A stretch of DNA of 64,000 nt from NCBI RefSeq assembly GCF_002222615.2, contig NZ_CP022412.2, forward strand, positions 3,782,001 to 3,846,000, written 5' to 3'. Positions 45,222 to 54,141 of the stretch are shown piece after piece. The notes under the pieces were generated by a model. It saw nothing but the letters and a program-made list of their open reading frames with translations, ran no database searches and was not told where the DNA came from. Each line of letters begins with the position of its first letter. The stretch's first letter is position 1. This stretch comes from Bacteroides caccae (GTDB taxonomy: Bacteria > Bacteroidota > Bacteroidia > Bacteroidales > Bacteroidaceae). The position numbers and the translations under genes were made by a program.

Positions 45222-45270
45222 AAAGAACAAACTTGCGAAGCTCGATGTCTTTCAAGTTTGTTCTTTGTTT
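45222..45270 (+). terminator. Terminator of the HU transcript
   Basis: A perfect 14-bp stem, AAAGAACAAACTTG with its complement CAAGTTTGTTCTTT, and a U-rich end (GTTT). Confidence 0.8.
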
Positions 45271-45286
45271 AAGTAGCTAACCCAAA

Positions 45287-45315
45287 ATGAACAATTTGTC
45301 AAAAAAGTTGTTCAT
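45287..45315 (+). promoter_or_regulatory. Hairpin in the RNase G/E leader
   Basis: ATGAACAA/TTGTTCAT, an 8-bp stem with a 13-nt loop, lies 38 nt before the start codon and lacks a U-run. A leader structure cut by the enzyme itself is known for E. coli rne; here it is only a possibility. Confidence 0.4.
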
Positions 45316-45353
45316 AGTAAATGAGATTCAATCAATAATAAGGAAACAAAACA

Positions 45354-46928
45354 GTGACAAGTGAACTAGTAGTTGACGTACAACCCAAAGAGGTCTCTAT
45401 CGCTCTTCTCGAAGATAAGAGTCTGGTGGAACTTCAAAGCGAAGGGAGAAACATTTCTTTCTCCGTGGGCAATATGTATTTGGGACGTATCAAGAAATTG
45501 ATGCCCGGTCTGAATGCATGTTTCGTGGACGTCGGTTACGAGAAAGACGCTTTCCTTCATTATCTTGACCTGGGTCCTCAATTTAACTCACTCGAAAAGT
45601 TTATAAAGCAGACTTTAAGCGACAAGAAGAAGCTGACTTCTATCAGCAAAGCAACCCTACTTCCCGATCTTGACAAGGACGGAACCGTATCCAACACACT
45701 CAAGGTGGGACAAGAAGTAGTGGTGCAAATTGTAAAGGAACCTATCTCCACTAAGGGACCGCGACTGACGTCCGAGATTTCATTTGCCGGACGCTACCTC
45801 GTGCTTATCCCTTTCAATGACAAGGTTTCTGTTTCGCAAAAAATTAAATCGAGCGAAGAACGCGCCCGCCTGAAACAGTTGCTGATGAGCATCAAGCCGA
45901 AAAATTTCGGTGTCATCGTCCGCACGGTAGCCGAAGGCAAACGCGTAGCCGAACTCGACGGAGAGCTTAGAGTCCTGGTTAAACATTGGGAAGATGCAAT
46001 GGCTAAAGTACAGAAAGCCACCAAGTATCCGACGTTGATTTATGAAGAAACCAGTCGCGCCGTAGGTTTGTTGCGCGACCTCTTCAACCCTTCTTTTGAG
46101 AATATTCACGTCAACGACGAGGCTGTGTACAACGAAATCAAAGACTATGTATCACTGATCGCGCCCGACCGGGCAAACATCGTGAAACTGTACAAAGGCC
46201 AGCTTCCCATTTACGACAATTTCGGTATCACCAAGCAGATTAAATCATCGTTTGGTAAAACAGTCTCTTACAAGAGTGGTGCCTATCTGATTATTGAGCA
46301 CACTGAGGCGCTTCACGTAGTAGACGTGAACAGCGGTAACCGCACCAAGAATGCCAACGGGCAGGAAGGTAACGCACTCGAAGTAAACCTGGGAGCCGCC
46401 GACGAGCTGGCTCGCCAACTGCGATTAAGAGATATGGGTGGTATCATTGTCGTAGACTTCATCGACATGAATGAAGCCGAAAACCGTCAGAAGCTTTATG
46501 AACGGATGTGTGCCAATATGCAGAAAGACAGGGCACGGCATAATATTCTGCCGCTCAGCAAATTCGGGCTGATGCAGATTACACGCCAGCGTGTGCGTCC
46601 GGCTATGGACGTCAACACGACCGAAATTTGTCCTACCTGCTTCGGAAAAGGCACTATCAAGTCGTCCATTCTCTTTACGGACACTTTGGAGAGTAAAATT
46701 GATTATCTGGTCAACAAACTGAAGGTTAAGAAATTCTCGTTACACGTCCATCCGTATGTTGCCGCCTACATCAATCAGGGACTCGTTTCCCTGAAACGGA
46801 AATGGCAGATGAAATACGGATTCGGTATCAAGGTTATTCCAAGTCAGAAACTCGCTTTCTTACAATATGTGTTCTATGATACACATGGAGAAGAAATCGA
46901 CATGAAGGAAGAAATCGAAATCAAATAG
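45354..46928 (+). CDS. rng: Ribonuclease G/E family
   Basis: Endoribonuclease for rRNA and mRNA processing, 524 residues. An S1-like domain (GNMYLGRIKKLMPGLNACFVD-like; key part NMYLGRIKKLMPG) is inserted in the N-terminal part. The catalytic DNase-I-like part has VVDVNSGNRTK and VVDFIDMNEAENR, with two metal-binding Asp residues. The zinc-link CPTCFGKG follows near 430. It has no E-type scaffold tail. The start is GTG; AAGGAAAC lies upstream. Confidence 0.9.
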   Translation: MTSELVVDVQPKEVSIALLEDKSLVELQSEGRNISFSVGNMYLGRIKKLMPGLNACFVDVGYEKDAFLHYLDLGPQFNSLEKFIKQTLSDKKKLTSISKATLLPDLDKDGTVSNTLKVGQEVVVQIVKEPISTKGPRLTSEISFAGRYLVLIPFNDKVSVSQKIKSSEERARLKQLLMSIKPKNFGVIVRTVAEGKRVAELDGELRVLVKHWEDAMAKVQKATKYPTLIYEETSRAVGLLRDLFNPSFENIHVNDEAVYNEIKDYVSLIAPDRANIVKLYKGQLPIYDNFGITKQIKSSFGKTVSYKSGAYLIIEHTEALHVVDVNSGNRTKNANGQEGNALEVNLGAADELARQLRLRDMGGIIVVDFIDMNEAENRQKLYERMCANMQKDRARHNILPLSKFGLMQITRQRVRPAMDVNTTEICPTCFGKGTIKSSILFTDTLESKIDYLVNKLKVKKFSLHVHPYVAAYINQGLVSLKRKWQMKYGFGIKVIPSQKLAFLQYVFYDTHGEEIDMKEEIEIK

Positions 46929-46936
46929 ACAGAAAA

Positions 46937-46966
46937 GGCGGCTCGCGGGAAACGGGTCGCCTTTTT
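46937..46966 (+). terminator. Terminator after RNase G/E
   Basis: GGCGGCTCG pairs with CGGGTCGCC (with two G-U pairs), followed by TTTTT. Confidence 0.75.
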
Positions 46967-46973
46967 GTTTCTA

Positions 46974-47813
46974 TCATTCTAATTTTTCAATTTCTTCGGT
47001 TGTAAGTCCGGTACATTCCGAAATTAGTTCGAGAGAAAGACCTTTGGATTTCATGATACGGGCTGTTACTTCCTTTTCTTTCTGCATCCCTTTCTGCATC
47101 CCCTTCTTTTCAGCAAAATCCAGCGTATTGAAATAGTCATTGTAGACTTTCCATTCTTCTTCGTACTGTGCTCTTTCTTCCTGGGTCATATTTGCTTTGG
47201 AAGCCAGCTTTTCCAGTCGTTCGAAGACGGCTTTTCGTGCCTTAAAAGGCATTCTGTCAAGTGTATCCATATGCTTTAATATATAAATCCAGCGTTCAAA
47301 ATCCGTATTGCATTCATCCTCTTCTTTATTAAAGTTTGGCAATTCGATAAAGATTTGCCGAAACTTGTCATTAAAGAGCTTTCCTGTAGCCCGGTCGGAT
47401 AAGACAACATCTGTCCTTATCGTTGCAGGCATGTCCTTGTCCATTACAAAGTTCATGAAGAACACTCCATATACAGCATCCAACCGGAAATTCCATTGTC
47501 CCCTTTTGGCTTGTTGCGTAATGGCCCTTGAGAGATAGAAAAGAGCACGGTCCTTAAAATAAGGTTGTTCCCGATTCTGCATTTCCACGATAATACGCTC
47601 ACCTGTATCGGTCATGCAGTAGATATCGTAGATGATCCCTCGTTCATTTTTTACTTCCGGCTGTTGTTCGTTGTTGAGGAACTGAATGTCGGTTATCACA
47701 TGCTCTCCTACGAGCAAATCATTTAAGAAGCTGATTAATAACTCCTTTTCTACCTCTCTGCCGAATAAAAACTTAAAGCCGTAATCGGTAAAGGGATTAA
47801 TAAATCTTCCCAT
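46974..47813 (-). CDS. Rpn / PD-(D/E)XK nuclease family protein
   Basis: 279 residues of the Rpn/PF12784 type, related to transposase-derived nucleases. The start MGRFINPFTDYGFKFLFG and IVEMQNREQPYFKDRALFYLSRAI are typical. The D-x(n)-E-x-Q motif (YDIYC..., IIVEMQ) fits the nuclease core. The C-terminal tail carries a short repeat, KGMQKGMQKEKE, and a helical end. In E. coli, Rpn proteins promote RecA-independent recombination; in Bacteroides there are many copies, of unknown role. Confidence 0.83.
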   Translation of the reverse strand: MGRFINPFTDYGFKFLFGREVEKELLISFLNDLLVGEHVITDIQFLNNEQQPEVKNERGIIYDIYCMTDTGERIIVEMQNREQPYFKDRALFYLSRAITQQAKRGQWNFRLDAVYGVFFMNFVMDKDMPATIRTDVVLSDRATGKLFNDKFRQIFIELPNFNKEEDECNTDFERWIYILKHMDTLDRMPFKARKAVFERLEKLASKANMTQEERAQYEEEWKVYNDYFNTLDFAEKKGMQKGMQKEKEVTARIMKSKGLSLELISECTGLTTEEIEKLE

Positions 47814-47946
47814 TATACGTGTTGATTGTGTATCTTACAACAAAGATAAGGCTTTTTTGTTGAATAAGAACTGGTTGGAATAAAAAATGAGTTGTTCACA
47901 AAGAACATTTTTCCTTTAGAATAAGAGAGAAGGAGATGTAAGGACG

Positions 47947-47979
47947 AAAAGCCCGGACTTTCGCAAGCACGGGCTTTTT
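47947..47979. terminator. Bidirectional terminator
   Basis: AAAAGCCCG and CGGGCTTTT form the stem, with a T-run on both strands. Confidence 0.7.
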
Positions 47980-48067
47980 GTATTCTCAAGACATCCCCCT
48001 TTCATAGGGGAAATCATGACCGGCTAATTGTGACCGGTATAATAAGGGAGATGCATTAAGAGTTAGC

Positions 48068-48112
48068 AAAAGGGATGTCAGTGGGAAATTATTAGGAAGA
48101 CATCCCTTTTCT
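48068..48112. terminator. Bidirectional terminator
   Basis: A 12-bp stem, AAAAGGGATGTC with GACATCCCTTTT, ending in T-rich sequence on both strands. Confidence 0.7.
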
Positions 48113-48226
48113 TAAGAAGCACAGCATAGAAGGATTGACTTTCACAAGCGAATGGCTTCGTACTGGTGCTTCTCGGAGTTTTCTTCACCACGAGGGTGAA
48201 GAAGGGTTTATCTTGTTGATTTCAAA

Positions 48227-48276
48227 GATATCTCCCGGTCTTTCAGAAAATGAATCCGGGAATCACGAGAGATATC
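48227..48276 (-). terminator. Structured 3' end of the 988-aa gene
   Basis: GATATCTC/GAGATATC and CCCGG/CCGGG stack into one interrupted stem just after the stop. A second stem (TTCTTCACC/GGTGAAGAA, 48181-48203) follows. No U-run, so it may protect the mRNA end. Confidence 0.4.
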
Positions 48277-48297
48277 GTCTGATACATCAAAGGCTTA

Positions 48298-51264
48298 TTA
48301 CCATGCAGGAACTGTAACTGTTACAGTTTTAGCCTCCATAGCACCCCAAGGAGATTTAGGAGTAACTGTTACTTTTACTTCCATTGGTTTTGCACTTACA
48401 GACCAATCGGCTGCCGTTGTTGTTAATTTGAGCACGCCTTTAGCAATAGTAGGTTCAAAGAAGCCATTATTAGCACCTTCTTCCATTACATATTCTACAT
48501 CGAAACCATATATAGTCATAGGATCATTGCTGTCGTAAATATTCTCAGCAGCTTCCGGCCATATTTTGTTTTCAGCAGCAGTAGCATCTTTCCAAACAAG
48601 AGCAGTTTTCAAATCAAGACCTTCTTTTCTCTTTTCTATTGAAGTTACATCATAAGTAAGTTTACCTTGATCTTCCGGTTTTTCTGCGCTATATGCAAAT
48701 GTTCCGTTCAGTTTATCAGCAGGAATTGTCACTGCAATTTCTTTAGAGAATACTTCATGTTCACCGCACTTTCCTGTCAGTGTTACTTTAATAGGATCAC
48801 CTTCGTAAGAATTAGTTACAGTTACATCACCACTTTCAGTTACAGTGACACCTGTAATAGAAACTTCACCTTCAGCAAGAACAGGAGCAAACTTTAAAGT
48901 AGCACCGGAACCTAAGCCAGCAAAACTGCTCTCAACAGCTGCATAGTTAGAATAAAGCTCTTTCAGGTTTCTTGTTGCTGTTACAGCTGTATAATTACTT
49001 TCCTGAGTACCTGCACCTGTAAATGTACGACCCAGTACTGCTTTACTTCCGTCCCAAGTCTGAGCATTATCTATTAGTTTGAAAGCTGCATCATTTGCAT
49101 CAGGATAGCTTATCGTTACACCTTTCACTGTTACATCAATGCTCTTGTTGCCGTCTTGACTAGTAATTCTAGTAGTAATATCAGTAGCTTCGCATACTGT
49201 GCTTGCAGGAACTTTCAAGACAAGAGCACCGCTAGAACTGCCCAACTTAATTGTCTGAGTTACCGGAACTGCTGTAAATGTACAATTGTTGAAATTATCA
49301 ACGCCCAATGCTTCCTTTATCTTAGCTACGGCAGCTACGGTAGCACTTTCTGCAGTTACATCGAGTGTATATGATTTTTCTGCGCCATTCCACAGAAGAG
49401 GTAATTGCGCAGCAGCAAGTACAACTTCTTGTGCTTCACCTTCAGTGATCAATTTAACCTCTCCATAATCACCAGTATATTCTACTGTTTTTTCAGAAGA
49501 AGCACCCAGACCAGACACTGTTATTGTATACGATACTTTCGCCTTGTTACTTACTTCTGCTGCTTCTTTTGCAGACAACACGCCTGCTTCAGACAATTCA
49601 AAATTAGCGGCATTAGTACCTCCCAGAGTTAACTCCATAGGGAACTTATCTGCAGAAATTCCATATTGACTTAGCTTCGTTCTTGTGTCGGCTTCGCCTT
49701 CAACATCTCCATTATTATCTACTGATGAATAAACTGTCAAAGTATAGTCACCACCCGTTTTATAGTCGATAGTGTTTCCTTTAACTAATGTTGCCGGCTT
49801 TTCTTTCGGAGTCCACTCTACCTTGCTAATATACAGATTATTCTTCACAGCAACGAAATAGTTTGAAGAAATATCATTCAAAGTCTTCGCCTCACCTTCA
49901 ACTTTATCCGTCAGTGTCAAAGCGATTGCATAGCTAGCTGCTGCCTTACTAGCATCTAAAGTCACCTCAATCAGATTGGCTTCGTCTTCTACAGCTTCAA
50001 TCTTTGTAATATTGAACAATTCACCTGTAGCACGTGTTTTCACCGTCTGATAATCTACTGCAACATTATATTTAGCAGTTGCCTGTCCAAAATTATCAAT
50101 CAGTTCCTTCGCTGCACTACTCGGGGATACACGGAATCTCACTTTCACATCGCCACCGCTAATCATCGGTTCCCAATCGGCTGCATTACCGTTAGAACCA
50201 AACTTAGCATAGAACGTACTAAGCTGAACCAGTCCGTCTGCATATTCCGGTACGTATACGATACTTTGGATCATGCCTTTCAGTGCTGTAATTTCTGCTT
50301 CCAATTCTGCTTTCAACTTACCTAATGTAGACTCTACATTTGTCAATTCAGTGTCAATGATGCCTTGTACAGCCTCCCCAAAAGTCTTACCTTCAGGAAT
50401 TTGGAGTGCAGTCAAAGCATTTTTTGCAGCCACAATCTCATTGATAAGTGCTGCATAGTCTTTAGACTGACCTTCCTCAGTACCTACGTGTGCATTGATA
50501 GCTTTCAACAGTTCATCCAAACTGTCCAGTTGTTTTTTGATAACACCGTTTTCTTTAAAGATTTCATTGTAGATTTTATCTACAAATCCCGTCAAATCCT
50601 TTACACCGGTTATTCCGAGGCCTTCAATGTGCTCATTCAGTGCTTTAGCATTTGATGCAACACCGGCTTGTACAGCTTCGATTACATATTGGGCAATAGC
50701 TCCCTTGTTTTCACCTTTATCGTTCAGTGCATTTATAATGCTCTGATTGATGAATTTATCGAAGCTAGTGTTTTCGAAGCCGCTCAAATCCTCCGGATTA
50801 GCAATAAACTTATTTTCTGCATCAATCAAAGCCTGAAGAGTCGTCTTCATTCCCTTCAAAGCCTCAATATCTCTATTAATGGCATCAACTGTTGCCTGAC
50901 TGGCTTTACCATTTATTAATTCAGTAAGTTCAGTCTTAGCTGCTGCCAAGGCATCAGCTACGGTTTTATCACCAGCTGCCAGCTTACCTTCCAATTCTTT
51001 AATTTTGGCTTCCAAATCAGTGGCAGTAACTTTGCCGTCAACCAGATCCTGCAAGTCTTTAACCTTCTTTTCCAAAGCTTTCGTTGCCGCATCAACAGCA
51101 GCTTTCATGTCTTCCGTGCTCACAGGATTAGTCGATTTAATATTATCGACCTGTTCCTGCAAGCCTTTAATGTCGTCATCATAATCCTTACAACTTGTGA
51201 CTGTTGTAGTGACTGCAAGCGTCAATGCCCCGAAAAGCATTACCCTAACAAAATTTTTCTTCAT
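48298..51264 (-). CDS. Phase-variable surface lipoprotein, S-layer-type (BT1927-like)
   Basis: 988 residues. A lipoprotein signal (lipobox VTSC, Cys 25) is followed by KDYDDD, which suits surface export. Residues about 30-340 are heptad-rich, low-complexity helices (KALEKKVKDLQDLVDG), likely coiled coil. The rest is beta-rich with many Val, Thr and Ala residues and no catalytic motif. Layout and start resemble the S-layer-type lipoproteins of B. thetaiotaomicron (BT1927 family), whose promoters invert. An invertible segment lies 61 bp upstream, with its own recombinase. As sequenced the promoter faces away, so the gene should be off. The family call is from memory; the lipoprotein nature is seen. 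Confidence 0.75.
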   Translation of the reverse strand: MKKNFVRVMLFGALTLAVTTTVTSCKDYDDDIKGLQEQVDNIKSTNPVSTEDMKAAVDAATKALEKKVKDLQDLVDGKVTATDLEAKIKELEGKLAAGDKTVADALAAAKTELTELINGKASQATVDAINRDIEALKGMKTTLQALIDAENKFIANPEDLSGFENTSFDKFINQSIINALNDKGENKGAIAQYVIEAVQAGVASNAKALNEHIEGLGITGVKDLTGFVDKIYNEIFKENGVIKKQLDSLDELLKAINAHVGTEEGQSKDYAALINEIVAAKNALTALQIPEGKTFGEAVQGIIDTELTNVESTLGKLKAELEAEITALKGMIQSIVYVPEYADGLVQLSTFYAKFGSNGNAADWEPMISGGDVKVRFRVSPSSAAKELIDNFGQATAKYNVAVDYQTVKTRATGELFNITKIEAVEDEANLIEVTLDASKAAASYAIALTLTDKVEGEAKTLNDISSNYFVAVKNNLYISKVEWTPKEKPATLVKGNTIDYKTGGDYTLTVYSSVDNNGDVEGEADTRTKLSQYGISADKFPMELTLGGTNAANFELSEAGVLSAKEAAEVSNKAKVSYTITVSGLGASSEKTVEYTGDYGEVKLITEGEAQEVVLAAAQLPLLWNGAEKSYTLDVTAESATVAAVAKIKEALGVDNFNNCTFTAVPVTQTIKLGSSSGALVLKVPASTVCEATDITTRITSQDGNKSIDVTVKGVTISYPDANDAAFKLIDNAQTWDGSKAVLGRTFTGAGTQESNYTAVTATRNLKELYSNYAAVESSFAGLGSGATLKFAPVLAEGEVSITGVTVTESGDVTVTNSYEGDPIKVTLTGKCGEHEVFSKEIAVTIPADKLNGTFAYSAEKPEDQGKLTYDVTSIEKRKEGLDLKTALVWKDATAAENKIWPEAAENIYDSNDPMTIYGFDVEYVMEEGANNGFFEPTIAKGVLKLTTTAADWSVSAKPMEVKVTVTPKSPWGAMEAKTVTVTVPAW

Positions 51265-51327
51265 AACTACTTAAAAATTACATTAATAATATATTATTAA
51301 ACACTAAGTTTCAATAATAGACGGCCC

Positions 51328-51346
51328 GTTACTTCGTAGGTAACGG
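51328..51346. repeat. Left inverted repeat of invertible promoter
   Basis: GTTACTTCGTAGGTAACGG is the exact reverse complement of 51611-51629. It contains GTTAC-N7-GTAAC, two arms with a 7-bp spacer, as expected of a tyrosine recombinase crossover site. Confidence 0.88.
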
Positions 51347-51610
51347 AGAAACCTTTGTTCCTGCTCTCTGAGAGTAGTCGATACTGAAAAATGATACGAT
51401 AAGTGATGAAAGTTCTTTACCCCTGCTTCTGACGAGCGGCAGAGGGGAGGGAAACCTTTTGCAATATTTAGAAGTTAACAAAGCCCTAATACAAAGAATC
51501 CACGTGTTTTATCTGTCCTAGTTCCGCTTTTGAGTAGTTTATTGGAAAAAATGTTTGATTTCGTTTGGTTGTTTTAAGAAATATGCTCATATTTGCACCG
51601 ATATTCAAAC
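51347..51610. mobile_element. Invertible promoter segment, 264 bp
   Basis: DNA between two 19-bp inverted repeats. It carries one good promoter (51564-51595), reading right in this orientation, and a hairpin (CCCCTGC...GCAGAGGGG, about 51420-51447). Inverted, the promoter would face the lipoprotein gene and give a leader of about 90 nt. No promoter of comparable quality points left as sequenced. Confidence 0.85.
51564..51595 (+). promoter_or_regulatory. Promoter inside the invertible segment
   Basis: TTTG (51564-51567), 20-nt spacer, CATATTTG (51588-51595). It reads toward, and antisense to, the recombinase gene. Confidence 0.65.
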
Positions 51611-51629
51611 CCGTTACCTACGAAGTAAC
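51611..51629. repeat. Right inverted repeat of invertible promoter
   Basis: CCGTTACCTACGAAGTAAC, the exact reverse complement of 51328-51346, 11 bp from the recombinase stop. Confidence 0.88.
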
Positions 51630-51639
51630 AGACTTACAA

Positions 51640-52584
51640 TCAAGCGCTTACACCTATCACAGAGCGTTTTACAAAATCGAGAACCTGTTTATTTGCTTCA
51701 TCAATTTTCTTACTCCGGAAAGGTTTGAGATACGTCTCGGTCACTGTAATGGACGAATGTCCCATAGCTTCGGAGATAATGCCCGGGTGAATTTCGCAAT
51801 AATAAGCCGTTGTAGCCCAGGTATGGCGCGCGGTATAGGAGCTCAATCTATCCTTCAATCCCAAAAACCTTCCCAATAGTTCCAACTGATAATTGAAATG
51901 GCGCAATGCCAACTGATATTCCCGATAAGCTTCCGGCGAACCTTCGGCGCTGCGGAGAATAGGGAACAAATAAGGCGAACGCTTATCACGGTTCATATAC
52001 TTCTGCAAGAGGAACATGGCTTCCGGTGTCAACGTCACCGACAACGGACGACCCGTTTTGCGGCGACGGTAAGTAATGACATCCCCCCGAAGATCGCTCT
52101 TACGCAGGTAAGCCAGATCGACAAAAGGCAATCCCCGAAGCAGGAACATGAGAATAAACAATTCCTGCGCACCCCTCATGCCGGGAGGTATGGCGGCCGA
52201 CTGCAACAGGCGGGCAAACACCTTCTTCATGTCTTCCATATCCAACGCCCGCCGGCGGTCCGCCCGCGTACCTGTATATACGGAACGGAACAGATGCGGC
52301 ACGTACGGCGCACGATGAAGATCGACGGCCCGATTGTAAACGGCACGCATCGTGCGAAGGTACGTAGACACCGTGTTCCAACTACACCCGCGGGCACGAA
52401 GGCTACCCTCAAAATGTTTCAGCCACTCCGGAGTTATTTCCCGAAACTCCACGCTTTCCGATTCCTGAAAAACAAGAATCGCATTCAAACTACTTCTATA
52501 CACATGAGCAGTCCCTAAATTTCCACTCTGCTGCAAATCGGCAGCCACTTGTTTCATAAACGAAGTAAAACTTTCCTTCTTCAT
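51640..52584 (-). CDS. Tyrosine recombinase (promoter invertase)
   Basis: 314 residues. The N-terminal SAM-like DNA-binding domain (about 5-105) leads to the catalytic domain. Catalytic residues seen: Arg in RGLPFVDLAYL, Lys in YRRRKTGRPL, His-x-x-Arg as TARHTWATT (R and H), His in MGHSSITVTE and the nucleophile Tyr in TETYLKPF. Its stop lies 11 bp from one inverted repeat, so it probably inverts the adjacent promoter segment. A TTG start 6 bp upstream is possible; the ATG at 52584 is preferred. It belongs to the chromosomal tsr-type recombinases of Bacteroides. Confidence 0.9.
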   Translation of the reverse strand: MKKESFTSFMKQVAADLQQSGNLGTAHVYRSSLNAILVFQESESVEFREITPEWLKHFEGSLRARGCSWNTVSTYLRTMRAVYNRAVDLHRAPYVPHLFRSVYTGTRADRRRALDMEDMKKVFARLLQSAAIPPGMRGAQELFILMFLLRGLPFVDLAYLRKSDLRGDVITYRRRKTGRPLSVTLTPEAMFLLQKYMNRDKRSPYLFPILRSAEGSPEAYREYQLALRHFNYQLELLGRFLGLKDRLSSYTARHTWATTAYYCEIHPGIISEAMGHSSITVTETYLKPFRSKKIDEANKQVLDFVKRSVIGVSA

Positions 52585-52787
52585 CAACAAATAATTTAAT
52601 TAATAATATTTACTATTCCCACACTTTACTTTAGTAAAACAAAAAATTCAATATATAAAAATTTACATACATAAAATTACAAAAATAAAAACTAAAACTT
52701 TCATGTTATTTATCAAATATATTTTCATATATTTGTGCGGTTTTTAAGACAAAAGCCATAATTAAGAAACAATTAAATTGTAAATTT

Positions 52788-53093
52788 ATGAAAAGTAATG
52801 AAGTAGCTGACGAAAGCTACAGCATTAACGGTTTCAAGCATTTTTCCGATTTGGCAGTGGCATACTTCCCTCAAATGGCAAGTACATCGTCCGCCAGCAA
52901 AAAAATGCGTAATTGTATCAAAGCAAGTAATGCTTTGAGTGAACAACTTGCCGACGCGCACTACACCGACACGACGATCGAGATCAGCCCCGAAATGCAG
53001 CTAATCATCTACCGCCATTGGGGACCGCCCCACATTATACTGTCGGTCAAAGTACAGCGCGTAGCAGAAAACAAAAACACGGATAAGAAATAA
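52788..53093 (+). CDS. DUF4248-like small protein
   Basis: 101 residues, no signal peptide or membrane segment. Text such as SINGFKHFSDLAVAYFPQM and SASKKMRNCIKASNALSEQL resembles the DUF4248 family, found next to HU-like and amidase genes in many Bacteroides. A compact basic helix with aromatic residues suggests a nucleic-acid or protein-binding role, but none is known. A TATATTTG element lies 40-50 bp upstream. It opens the phage-like cassette. Confidence 0.65.
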   Translation: MKSNEVADESYSINGFKHFSDLAVAYFPQMASTSSASKKMRNCIKASNALSEQLADAHYTDTTIEISPEMQLIIYRHWGPPHIILSVKVQRVAENKNTDKK

Positions 53094-53511
53094 AAGAAAA
53101 ATCGAACTATATATTTTTAAATATATCATTTATCTTTTATCGTTTATTATGTATTCCACTTTGCGTTCGGCATTTTTTCCCACAGAAAGATAACTCTCAA
53201 AAATACAGCTATTTGCAGTAGGAAAAAAGTGTTCCACAAAGTGTTCGTAAAAACGACCGTATTTTTCAACTAAAACAGAGCCTCCGATTCAACCGAACGA
53301 AGGCTCTGTTTGTCTGTATCAAAGGCTCTGCCGGACAGAAACGGAGTATCTGTTTCATCATCCCCTCCGGAGAACATCCGCAGAGAGAAAAAACAGTTAG
53401 CGGAAGTACATTCGAAGTCCGCAACCGTCCACAGTCATCCACACACCACAACGCCTCTTGCAAGCCATACGCAAAGGGATTACCTTTACCGAAAATTTTA
53501 AATAAGCCAAA
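53094..53511. other. 418-bp gap with a terminator, no gene
   Basis: Apart from the hairpin at 53272-53313 and the short repeat GTGTTC (twice, about 53229-53246), I see nothing that is coding. The region is moderately AT-rich on the left and GC-richer on the right. Confidence 0.5.
53272..53313. terminator. Terminator after the DUF4248-like gene
   Basis: AAACAGAGCCT and AGGCTCTGTTT pair in an 11-bp stem (53273-53311) with a T-rich end on both sides. Confidence 0.7.
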
Positions 53512-54141
53512 ATGAACAAATTTAATTTCCAAGCCATGACAAAGCATGGTTTTCTCATTATCCCGAAAACCTTATTGCAACAACAGATAGAAAATCCGCA
53601 CCTGCAAGAGGGAGAGATAGAGGCACTCCTGAAAATCCTGATGAAAGTCAACTATTCGGAAACGCTATACAACGACCGCTGCAACAAGAACTGCCCGTGC
53701 AAAAGAGGTGAAAGCCTGTTCAGTTACCGCGACTGGAGCCGCGTTCTCCACTGGTCCACCGGGAAGACTTTCCGCTTCATGCACGGACTTGCCACCCGGG
53801 GAATCATCGAAATCATCCCCCACCCCAACAATACATCCCTGCACATACGCGTCGTCGAATATGACAAATGGGTGGGACTGCCCGATGCCGGGAAACAGAA
53901 AAAGAAAGCTGTCAACGAGAAGTTCCAACTGTTCTGGAACGAATACCACAGCATCACGCAGCTTCCCAAGGAGAACATCGCCAAGGCGCAACGCGAGTGG
54001 AAGAAGCTGAGTGACAAGGAACAACAACTGGCAATCGACAACATCGAAGTATATTATTTCCACCAGACGAACGTCAATTTTCTCCTCCATGCCGGCAGTT
54101 ATTTATCGAACAAAGCTTTCCTGAACGAATACACCTATTAA
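53512..54141 (+). CDS. wHTH-like protein, possible helicase loader or primosome part
   Basis: 209 residues, cytoplasmic. The N-terminal 120 residues (GFLIIPKTLLQQ, EIEALLKILMKVNYSE, RDWSRVLHWSTGKTFRFMHGL, RGIIEIIPHP) look like a winged helix of the phage replisome organiser kind. The C-terminal 80 residues (FWNEYHSITQLPKENIAKAQREWKKL-type text, shortened: AKAQREWKKLSDKEQQ) are helical. The stop overlaps the helicase start (TAATG), so translation is coupled. The pair recalls DnaD-like protein plus DnaB of phages. Function inferred. Confidence 0.6.
   Translation: MNKFNFQAMTKHGFLIIPKTLLQQQIENPHLQEGEIEALLKILMKVNYSETLYNDRCNKNCPCKRGESLFSYRDWSRVLHWSTGKTFRFMHGLATRGIIEIIPHPNNTSLHIRVVEYDKWVGLPDAGKQKKKAVNEKFQLFWNEYHSITQLPKENIAKAQREWKKLSDKEQQLAIDNIEVYYFHQTNVNFLLHAGSYLSNKAFLNEYTY

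Larger units (their letters stand above)
47814..48297. other. 484-bp gap with several hairpins, no gene
   Basis: It holds bidirectional hairpins at 47947-47979 (AAAAGCCCG/CGGGCTTTT) and 48068-48112 (AAAAGGGATGTC/GACATCCCTTTT), and two more at 48181-48203 and 48227-48276 which follow the 988-aa gene. Several hairpins in a row suggest tight separation of transcripts. I see no coding frame I would support. Confidence 0.6.

Noticed and set aside
51565..51879. 104-codon plus-strand frame beginning in the invertible segment
   Set aside because: It is antisense to the recombinase catalytic region and would change on inversion.
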